Part shown: positions 33,064 through 41,847 of the stretch, piece after piece
How the letters are laid out: every line of letters begins with the position of its first letter
Position numbering within the stretch: position 1 is the first letter of the stretch
Made by a program: the position numbers and the translations under genes
Origin: Lactuca virosa
Taxonomy: Eukaryota; Streptophyta; Magnoliopsida; Asterales; Asteraceae
Reading direction: 5' to 3'
DNA length: 64,000 bases
Assembly: GCA_928212115.1 (NCBI GenBank)
Contig: CAKMRJ010005745.1
Coordinates: 77,226,499 to 77,290,498, forward strand
Notes under the pieces: model-generated
Seen by the model: only the letters and a program-made list of their open reading frames with translations
Database searches by the model: none
What the model was told of the DNA's origin: nothing

Positions 33064-34662
33064 AAGCTTGGGGTGATTTGATAGTTTCATTTTATTTACT
33101 TCTTTTTATAGTTTATTTTAGCACATTTCATTCGCATTTTAGTTAATTTCCATGCATATTTTCATTTTTTGTTATTTTATGACCATTTCGGGGTACTTTC
33201 TAGTTTCCTGAGCATAATTGCAGATTTTTCGGAGACTAGCAGAGCGGAATCTTTGGGAGGCGATTGGACTTGGAGGACAACGAGGATTTTGGGCTTGATG
33301 GCTATGGAGGTGAGTCATGGAGTGGGCTTGTCAATTACTTGAAGGCTTGGAAGATTTGAACTTTAAATTTGCAAGGCGTGGGAGAATTTTCGAGTGTGCG
33401 GAGATCGATGATCGGGAGTTTGCGGAAGCTATGAGTGATTTGGAGGAAGCAAATTCGGCTCAAATTGAAGAAATCTTGAAGAAAAATGGCTAGGAATTGA
33501 TCGGGCTCAAGCTGGGCAAATGGGCTAATCTGTGAAGGCCCAAGACTTGAAGAAAGCCAAAAAGCCGTCACCCTCACGCGGCTCGCGTAAGGTTTCCACG
33601 CGGCCCGCGTGGATTTCTGCAGGGGCATTTTCGGGATTTTGTTTGGAGCTCTATAGTGGGAAGGTTGGTGTGCCTCTTTAGCCTTATCTTGGGTATCTGA
33701 TTTTGACACATTCTCTATGGAGTTTAGAAGACTTTTGAATGCCAAGAACACCTCAAGAACATCATCTTTTCATCTTTTGATTCTCGTAAAATGTTGGGTA
33801 CAATCTTTTCTAACTTTGTTTTCTTAAGTTTAGCCATGCTTGGCTAGACAAATTTTGGTTGACTTTGGTGAAATCCTTTGACTTTTTGGTTGAATTTTGA
33901 AGATTCCATGAACTTGTGTTTGAATCTTTATGAGAATGTTTGTGTTTTAACATCTTATCACTACTTGTATGTTTTTATTCATGAGCTTAAATGTGTTTGT
34001 GGTGATTAGTTGGCTAATTTCTTGATTAAGTAAAAGATCTTCAAATTAGCAAGCAACAAGTGATTTTTGTGTTAGTTTTACTTCACACAATCATAAAAAC
34101 ATTTTCTCCAACATGGTAGTGAAAACATTTGACTCCTCTTGGATTTGGTGACTTTTTTGTTCATAATGCTAGTTGATTTTCACTAATTACATGCTTAATG
34201 GAAATTGTGACTTTGACTAAGAAAATTGTTATGAACTTCTCTACCCATTTTAACAACTAAGAAAAGTCTAGGTAATCTCAAGCTTCTTGGATTACTATAG
34301 CCAAATTAGAGATTTAAAACAAGTATTGCACCATTGAATTCTAATGATATGTTCATCAAAAGTCAAAGTGAGGAAACCTCAAGTCAGCCATCTTTCCCTT
34401 ATTGATTTTACATCAAAATATTGTTTTTGTTAAATTGTCCATTTAAATCTTAGTTTAGTTTTAGTTTATTTTAAGTATTTCAAAAGACCAACCCCCCCCC
34501 CCCCCCTCATTTTTATTTTTATTGTTTTTTAACAAGTTTTTTTACAAATAGATTTTTCATAGAATTATAAAAATGAACCAATCTCCGTGGATTCAACCCC
34601 TTACCATTATACATTATTTTAGTGTAAAAGATTTAGAGTTATTAATTTTGTTGGCCTCGACA
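33064..34662 (+). repeat. Athila polypurine tract and 3' LTR
   Basis: AAGCTTGGGGTGAT (33064-33077) precedes an LTR that begins TGATAG at 33079. The LTR ends by estimate at CTCGACA (34662), where Harbinger-like coding sequence begins. It includes two more copies of the CGCGGCCCGCGT word (33575-33615), AATCTCCGTGGATTC near 34580 as in other Athila/Tat LTRs, and a 15-base C-run at 34492-34506. Confidence 0.7.
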
Positions 34663-34787
34663 ACCACCACACGTCTTGTTAGTAGCGGAGCTGGGTCTGG
34701 TTGTAGCAGCTCGTTAGTGTAATAATGATACATCATCCTGAAAAATATATCGTCATCAGAATCATCGGACGAGTCGAAAGGATCCAT
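34663..34787 (-). pseudogene. Harbinger-like transposase N-terminal fragment
   Basis: The minus-strand frame from the ATG at 34787 reads MDPFDSSDDSDDDIFF, then ELLQPDPAPLLTRRVVV. An acidic leader followed by an RR-V-V motif is typical of the N-terminus of plant PIF/Harbinger ALP1-like proteins. It is cut off by the Athila LTR. The family call is tentative. Confidence 0.4.
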
Positions 34788-35169
34788 AATTTTTTTGAAG
34801 ATAATTGAAACTATATAGAGAAAAAGAGAGATTTGTGTGGAAAAAATTGTATAGATAATAGGTATTTATATAGGAAAAGAATAATTAATTTTAAAGTTAT
34901 TTTTTTTTATTAATTGACCGTTTGAGTTTAATTCAAACGGTATAATACGCGTTTCGCTCGGTGGTAACGAGCACGAGGTGCCCCACAACGAGAAGAAACG
35001 AGAAGGGGGCGGTGTTCCTCCCGTTATGACGCCGTTATGGCGTGTACACGTAGACCATAACGAGCAATTCCTGACCCATACCAATCACATGGAGAAAAAA
35101 CAAGAACCGAGGAAACATACATAAATTATGAAAAAGACAAAAACACGAAATAAAACCAAAACAAATGGC
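34788..35169 (-). other. Upstream region of the Harbinger-like fragment
   Basis: This AT-rich leader is followed by a block with CGTTATGACGCCGTTATGG near 35024-35042. It may be the 5' end of the transposon. I could not define a terminal repeat or a TTA/TAA duplication. Confidence 0.3.
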
Positions 35170-35384
35170 CCATAGATATGCATTGAGTTATGTTTGATTT
35201 CAATCTATTTAAGTATTGTTAACCTGTATATATAAAAAAAAGGCCCAATCCTTCGATGAGCCCATTCTTTATACTTTAAGCCATAGATATGCATTGAGTT
35301 ATGTTTGATTTCAATCTATTTAAGTATTGTTGACTTGAAAAAAAAGGCCCAATCTTTCGATGAGCCCATTCTTTATACTTTAAG
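35170..35384 (+). repeat. Tandem duplication in the RPP2 promoter
   Basis: A 111-bp unit (35170-35280) is followed by a 104-bp near-copy (35281-35384). Both run from CCATAGATATGCATTGAG to CTTTATACTTTAAG. Each copy carries one AGGCCCAAT and one GAGCCCATT, which are TGGGCC and TGGGCT on the other strand (site II-type elements). Confidence 0.95.
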
Positions 35385-35439
35385 CGAAGCCCAACAAGGA
35401 TAGGAAGGGATATCACAATTCACAGAAGTTATAAAGAGG

Positions 35440-35493
35440 TTAGGGTTCCAACTGACCGAAGAACCCTAACGCCCACAAGGAAGCAAAGAGATA
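35440..35493 (+). promoter_or_regulatory. Telo-box-like pair near the RPP2 transcription start
   Basis: TTAGGGTTCC and GAACCCTAAC lie in opposite orientation within about 35 bp (around 35440-35471). Telo-boxes (AAACCCTAA type) combined with site II motifs are typical of plant ribosomal protein promoters. Confidence 0.55.
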
Positions 35494-35519
35494 CTCAGCG
35501 GCTGTAACAGATATTGCAG

Positions 35520-35785
35520 GTATTCTACTTAACAATATTGGTCTACCTCTATTAGGAAACATCTTACATTCAGAAGTTCTGGAAAACAAATTTCAGTGAT
35601 TCCTCAAAGGTTTTAGTTTGCCGACGAACTCGTTGTTCGTTCTTTGCATACTGTTATAATCGTATGCTTGATCGGGAAAACACGAGTTGTGTAGGCGTTT
35701 GAGTGGCAGTTGTGATTATTGTAAATGGTTGTATTTCGATGATGGAATCCGATTGTGACTGTGTTTGTTATGTTTTTGGATGCAG
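35520..35785 (+). other. Probable intron in the RPP2 5' UTR
   Basis: GCAG|GTATTC at 35520 and GGATGCAG before the start codon at 35787 make a plausible GT-AG intron in the leader. The leader position of exon 1 is inferred. Confidence 0.6.
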
Positions 35786-35786
35786 A

Positions 35787-36468
35787 ATGAAGGTTGTCGC
35801 AGCGTATTTGTTGGCTCTTTTGGGAGGTAACACTACCCCATCAGCTGAAGATTTGAAGAAAATTCTCGGTTCAGGTATGCCTTCCAGTCTTTAAGCTCGT
35901 TGATTTTTCATCCTATGATTTGTTTCTCTTGTATTTTCGTTTCTTTGTATGAAACTTGCTACATTAGATGTGGGTTGTCGTGAAAACTACATAATACCAA
36001 TTGATCTATATCACTAAGTAGTTTTGTGAGCGATGAAGAACGATTTTTGCTACTTGCTAGTTAAATCTGTTAAAATTTTGATTTTTGATGTAATGGATGT
36101 CATTTGATAATGTGCAGTTGGAGCTGAAGCCGATGATGATAGAATTGAATTGCTCTTGTCCGAAGTCAAGGGTAAAGATATCACTGAATTGATTGCATCC
36201 GGAAGGGAAAAGTTGGCTTCAGTTCCATCCGGTGGTGGTGGTGTTGCTGTTGCTGCCGCCGCTGGTGGTGCTGCACCTGCTGCTGCAGCAGCTGCCGAAC
36301 CAAAGAAAGAGGAGAAAGTTGAGGAGAAGGAGGAGTCTGATGATGTAAGCTTCTTTATTCTTTGTTTCTTTTGAGGTTGAGAGTTATTTCAATAATTCAT
36401 ATTTTCTTGACATGTTTGGTTGTATATTGTTTTTGCAGGAAATGGGATTCAGTTTATTTGATGACTAG
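35787..36468 (+). CDS. RPP2: 60S acidic ribosomal protein P2
   Basis: The protein is part of the ribosomal stalk, where P1-P2 dimers bind P0 and recruit translation GTPases. Exons are 35787-35874, 36118-36344 and 36439-36468 (345 nt, 114 aa), close to the usual 110-115 aa. The N-terminus MKVVAAYLLALLGGNTTPSA is the dimerisation domain. An Ala/Gly hinge follows (residues about 70-90), then a charged segment and the conserved tail ESDDEMGFSLFD that contacts elongation factors. All splice sites are GT-AG. The start is the first ATG after the leader intron and gives the conserved N-terminus. Upstream lie telo-box and duplicated site II motifs. Nothing suggests damage, so it should be functional. 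Confidence 0.97.
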
Positions 36469-38288
36469 AAGGGCGATGATACTTTTGTGCTCTTTTGTTT
36501 TGATGCATCTAAGGTTTTATATTTTGTTATGAAGTTTTGGTATTTTTTAGCTTGAATTATGTGAGACAATTAAAAAGATCTTGGATGTAAAAGGATTAGT
36601 TGAAAATTTTAAGATTTTTAATTGAAGTGGTTTGATTTGATACTTCTGGTTTATTTATGCTTGTTATCTTAAATTTTAACATGTGGCGGGTGGTTTTGTT
36701 TTTGCAAAATGATAGAAGATATGTATTGTTGTTAAGTATCTTAGAATGTTTATATCAAAGACAATGTTTATGACTATATCCACTTGAGAAATGCCATATA
36801 TGCCTCCAAATGTAGATATTCAATCATTCATTGCCAACAATTAGTACAAGAGGCAAAGTAAAGGATGCAAACTACTTTAAGCATGACCAAAAGTAAGTAA
36901 CCAACACATTATGTTTAAAAGTCATGAAACATTTCTGAAAAGCTCAAAATTTATCAAAACTTCACTAAATTGGGGAAAACGTTACAATCAAATGAAGGAT
37001 ATAAACACATAATAATATCATAAACACATCATAAAGGTAAACAATGTATAAGTATGCAATGCATGATATGGAAACTAAAATCAAACCTTGAGCGCAAAAT
37101 GGATATGATGCAAACTAGGGATGTTATTCGGCTTGGAACTGAACCGAAACGAGTAAATTGAAAACCAAATTGGACTAATAGTAGGAACCGAAGACCGAAC
37201 CATTTAAACAAATAAGAGTCTGGTTCGGTTCGGATAATAATCGGTCCGATTCGGTTAACCGAAAAACCCGAATAACATGTACAATATGATTAAGGACCGA
37301 AATGAACTGGAAAACCGAAAAGAACCGGATTGTTTGGTATTTAAAAAAAAACTTAGAGGGTTGTTTTTGTGATTATTTAATATATTAGAAATGTAATAAA
37401 ATATATTATTGAATGATTCGTCCTTTTCGGTTATTAACCGAAAAAAACTGAAAAACTTGTACAATATACTTAAGATTCGAAACGAATCGAAAAGAACTGA
37501 AGGTTAATCCAACAACCAAATGAAAAAATAGGATGTAGAAATACAAGGATAACAATATCTAACAAACATAGACAAACACTATCGAGGAGGATGGTAGTTC
37601 ATTTTTTATTAAAATAATGTGTTGTACAAAACTACAAATGTTAGCCGAATACAAAAAATCTATGGCTTTATAGAAGTCAAGTTTATAAAAGGAAACCTTT
37701 TTAAGAAGTATGATCTTACAAAAGGTAGTAGTAAAGTACATAAGGCTTCTTTAGGAATCTTATATGTACATTTTTTTTTAAAAACATTGGTACAAACCTA
37801 TGTAAACCTGTCCTAATGTCTATGTGACATGTCAAGCACAAAACACTAGTACATAAATTGCACAAGGATTTAATGTGATACACATCTATAAAACAATCCA
37901 TTTCAACATTAACTTAACAAATTAAAATTAAGATGTTAGCTTCAAAGATCAAAATCGCAAGGAAACCCTAAAATAAGGATAAAAATGTAAAGAAATCAGT
38001 TTTAGTGATTAAAAAGGAAATCTTTAAAATGATAATAACAAGAAACATTTTCCAAATGCATGTCAAAATATCCCATATCTATATCAAAATGAAATGAATT
38101 AAATCTATCAAGCTTTCGGTCTAAAGAGTTCGGCCCACTGTTTGACGATTTAAGCCCATTTTAAATTAACACAAATGGGCCACAGTTTCTACTCTTAAAA
38201 ATTGATATTGCCTACTAATATATAAATAAAAAGCTTTCGAAATTCAGGCGCTAAGAACGAACTCCATGTTTGCGTGTTTGACAGAGAG
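36469..38288. other. Intergenic region; (ACCGAA)-rich patch
   Basis: The RPP2 3' UTR runs from 36469. From about 37120 to 37510 the sequence is full of GAACCGAA, CGGTTCGG and TTAACCGAAAA phrases, a style seen in degenerate plant transposons, but no terminal repeats were resolved. Near 38130-38190, GCCCAC, AGCCCATT and TGGGCC form a probable promoter cluster for the next gene. Confidence 0.5.
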
Positions 38289-39548
38289 ATGAGAGAGGAT
38301 AATCATGAAATTCAAACACCAAAGAAGGAACATCTACCACTTCCTTCCAATCGCAAGGCTAAACAGATGAATGCTGCATCGAAGAAGCTACATCATCAGC
38401 AGCAAAAGGTCAAACAATCTCAATTAATACAATTTCTCAATGTTCTTAATTATTAATTTGAATGTTTTGTGTATACGTCTGTTTTAATTTTTCGTAACAG
38501 AGCGTCAAGAAGAACTTGAGTTCTGTTCTAAATCCTGTTACTGAGGAGGATGTCGGCTTAAACTTTCCGGAGAAAGAGGCAATCGAGAAGTTGCCGTTGA
38601 TCTCAGATTCTGTTGACGCTGATCAGTCTACTGTAGAGGTATATGGAATCCATTTCCTTTTAAAGTCATTGTGCTTATTTGATTGTTTCATTTTCACTCG
38701 TTCTTCTCGTCATTTTCTCTTATTTTTATGCTCAGATCAGCAAAACGAGCTTAACTTCTGATCAAACGAGTATTCATGACAAATCCGTTGTGCTTGAACA
38801 TCCAGAAGACTCGGTTGAGATCGCTACAATCTCAGAGGCTTTCGTTTTTGATAGAGATCGATCCAATGAGTCAATCGAGGTATATTGCCAATCCACTTAA
38901 ACCTGTTATGGTTGCTTCTATTTTTCGGATATGAGGTCTTATTCCTGCTTAGAAGTTTCTATGGATTTACAAAACAAGTTAAATCGATATTGGCTAGTGA
39001 TTACCGTTTGTTATGCTCTATCATTTTGTTATACGATTTAAATTTGCACTAATTTAGATTTATTTTCAATGTTTCAGAGCTACATTGTGTCTTTGGATCA
39101 TTTTGCTTCACCAACATCTGTAACTCCATTGTCATGCGATTCGCCTGCTCTGTCATCCATAACAACTGTTGAAACGACTCCATTTTCATCCTCCATAACT
39201 GCTGAAGCTTCTCCAGTTCATGTTTCTTCTGGTGATGGATCTACAACACAAGATCAAACCGATTCATTTAAACTAGAATTTCTGGTAAAGCATCTAAGGG
39301 AATCCATGTTCGAGGTGTTGCATTCAGCTGATATTGATCCACAGTATAAGAAGCTTCTGGATTCGTTGGTTAAGATGGTGATTGAAGAGTTCTTTAGCTT
39401 GCATGAAGAAAGGGACATGGTTATTCACCTGTTTTCAAGTAGAATAAAGATCATGATGCTGTGCTTTGTGCTGTGTATAATCGCTGTTTCTTCTGGATTT
39501 TTCCTTCTTTCCGATGGAAGCTCTTACAATGGCCCTTCACCAACCTAA
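38289..39548 (+). CDS. Uncharacterised tail-anchored membrane protein
   Basis: I do not recognise the family. Four exons (38289-38408, 38501-38638, 38736-38879, 39078-39548) encode 290 residues. Every intron is GT-AG in phase 0. The N-terminus is basic (MREDNHEIQTPKKEH, with KKLHHQQQK). The middle is acidic and Ser/Thr-rich, probably disordered. Residues about 200-260 form a likely helical region (FKLEFLVKHLRESMFEVL, LLDSLVKMVIEEFFSLHEER). One hydrophobic segment lies near the C-terminus (IMMLCFVLCIIAVSSGFFLL), followed by about 12 residues, so the topology should be tail-anchored with a cytosolic N-terminus. The start is the ATG at 38289; an earlier ATG at 38265 opens a nine-codon upstream frame that stops overlapping it. 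Exons 2 and 3 look like duplicates. Promoter site II-like motifs lie 100-160 bp upstream. Confidence 0.8.
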
Positions 39549-41235
39549 AACTGTCATCGGTGATTCAAGTGTTTGCTGATCGGATATAAACTGTAAGAGT
39601 CTAATAATTTTTACTTAGTTTCTTTTATCTCTTTTGGTATTAGTTAGCAACCTGATTGTATGATTCTTCAAGAAAACCCCAAAACTACATAAGTCATATG
39701 GTAATACTTTGTCATGATCCAATACATAATCCATATATAGAAATATAAAAATGATTATGATATTATATTGCATCAGTCAGTTTTTGGTTATAAGCCTATG
39801 ATTTAATAGGAAGTAATAACGTGTTTTAGGGTTTCACCAAGAAGAAATTTCTATTAATTTCCAAGATGCATTGGAAGGCTACAGTGTGAAGCTAAATTTT
39901 GACTTGTATCGCTAAATTCTAGAAAAACAAGATTGATTAAAAATTACTTAAAATGAAGATACTAAACATTCACATGAATTTTGGGAATCAAGGAAATCAT
40001 GAGATTATACAACCAATAATGGCCAGGAGTACACTCTTATTATTGATATCTTGGATAAAAGTAAAGCTACTTTATTTTTATTTTTTTTTGCTAGTTTACC
40101 AATAACATAGTCTAATCCTAACCTTCGTTACTTTAAGGATATTTTTGATATATTTTTACTGGGTTTGATAAGAGTATTGAGTCGGTCAGATTCTTATTTG
40201 ATACTGTAATTAGAAACATTTTATTCAGTCTTATAACATTTGTTATGTCTCTTACCGGATGTGATAAAAGATTGATGTGATAAAAGACTGATGTGACTCA
40301 ATTAGATCTTTACTCAATCAACAACTATCAAATCAACCATTTATCTACTTTAAGACAAGACTTAGCTGTACTTATAGATAAACATGCACATGGTCATCTA
40401 ATCCAACAAAACTTCAATTAACATTCTACTTTGAAAAGGATTATTTTTATACAACTACAACGAAAAATCAAAAATATTACAATTAGTTTTAACTTCAAAA
40501 AATGTTTATCAACGACTAGGGATGTATAATTAATTATCAAACTATAAGTTAAGTATAATGTAATATAATCCAAATGCCTAAATGAATAAACCCAAAAATG
40601 TCTCAACATTATGTGTCTCTAATAACAAGCAAACCTAATCCTTGTGAATTAATATTAGAAACCCTAGCGAGACACGTAGATGTTATGACTAAATAAACTA
40701 TGATTTTAAACAAGTAAATATATTATTATGAAAACATCCATCCTTGTTTTTAAATATAACAATAAATGGAATATCACATACAAATGCACGAACTCAAAAA
40801 GTGACTATACGACTTTATGCACATATAATTCATGTTGGGGGTGGGAGTAACAAAATGTAAGACTCATCCATAATGAAACATTGAAACCACACTCAAGGGA
40901 AGCTTACCCGCTACTATACAATAACTTATATGGAATGGTCAAAGCTTGTTACTATACTCCATATGTGGCTCAACACATCTTCGATCATGACCTCACAACG
41001 TTATCTCTTACCAAGTCATCTCATTCATAGGCATAGCTAATGATATGATATGACTAAGATAACATGCACAACCCAATATGTCCATAATACTCAACAATAC
41101 AACATAATTTGACAACTACTTTACAACATCATTCCTTGGTGGAAACTAATTTATGACAACACATCAAAAAATAGCAACATAGTTTGAAAAAACTAACTTT
41201 CTACCAACCAAACAAAGAGTAACAACATAACTTGA
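39549..41235. other. Intergenic AT-rich region; no gene seen
   Basis: The 3' UTR of the preceding gene is followed by AT-rich sequence. No recognisable coding, RNA or transposon ends were found. Confidence 0.6.
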
Positions 41236-41240
41236 GAATC

Positions 41241-41503
41241 TGATACGCCTTCAAGTAGGTGGGGCCAGGTCTATCGGAGGAGAAAATAAAATTATTTTTA
41301 TTCCAGTTTGGTATTTTTGGTATTTATTTGTTACTTGGGAGATAAGATCTTATCTTTCCTATTATCTTTTCTATTTTTTAGGATTTGGGTTTGCAGAACA
41401 TTATAAGTATGATTGTTTCTAGTTTTAAAGGGGGAGGAATAAGAATTGAACCTTAGGGTTTTTTTTGGAGTTTTTTCCTGTTCTCGAATTCAGGACCTAT
41501 CAT
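41241..41503 (+). repeat. 5' LTR of the chromovirus
   Basis: It begins TGATACGCC and ends ACCTATCA. Relative to the 3' LTR it lacks the six bases TGGAAG after TACGCC, or the equivalent placement. Confidence 0.95.
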
Positions 41504-41506
41504 CTT

Positions 41507-41518
41507 GGTATCAGAGCT
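41507..41518 (+). promoter_or_regulatory. Primer-binding site
   Basis: TGGTATCAGAGC starts three bases after the 5' LTR and is complementary to initiator tRNA-Met. Confidence 0.9.
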
Positions 41519-41527
41519 CCGGTTCTG

Positions 41528-41803
41528 ATGGCCTATAAACTAGAAGGGAAAGGGACCAATGCCGAAAGGTTGGGCTGTTTGGAAACCACTGTCAACCGGA
41601 TCCTGGATGCGGCTGAGGCACATAAAGAGGAGGTAACAACGAAGATGGATGATCTGACTAGGGCTATTTCCGATTTGGCCTTGGCAATGAAAAGATCTGT
41701 CAAAAAACAAAAAAAAGTGATGCCAGTTCTTCAGCGGAGTCACAGAGCGACACCACCAGCGACAGCGAAGATTCAGACGTTTCACAAGGCTCAAAGAAAT
41801 TAA
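41528..41803 (+). CDS. Chromovirus Gag N-terminus, frameshifted
   Basis: From MAYKLEGKGTNAERLGCLET the frame forms a coiled-coil-like Gag leader (residues 10-60). It goes out of frame at an A-run near 41708-41715. The other frame continues with a Ser/Asp-rich block (SDTTSDSEDSDVSQGSKKLK) into the main Gag. The protein shown here after that run is nonsense. Confidence 0.75.
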   Translation: MAYKLEGKGTNAERLGCLETTVNRILDAAEAHKEEVTTKMDDLTRAISDLALAMKRSVKKQKKVMPVLQRSHRATPPATAKIQTFHKAQRN

Positions 41804-41847
41804 AAAAAAAGGAGAAAAAGAGGAGTACCGGGCAAGAGTATCGAAAA

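Larger units (their letters stand above)
25270..34662 (+). mobile_element. 5'-truncated Athila-type Ty3/gypsy element
   Basis: The ordered domains are: end of Gag, protease (25421-25828), RT (about 26260-27000), RNase H (27104-27560), integrase (27750-28620), long spacer, Athila ORF2 (30273-31552), second spacer, polypurine tract (about 33064-33077) and 3' LTR (33079-34662). The 5' LTR and most of gag are missing, so no TSD can be checked. Stops or frameshifts occur at 26224, 27100, 28189, 28617, near 30345 and near 31320. Athila assignment rests on the protease DLGASINVMP, the RT wording and the ORF2. Confidence 0.9.

Noticed and set aside
37120..37510. Complete hAT-like element with GAACCGAA repeats
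   Set aside because: No terminal inverted repeats or 8-bp TSD could be defined by eye.
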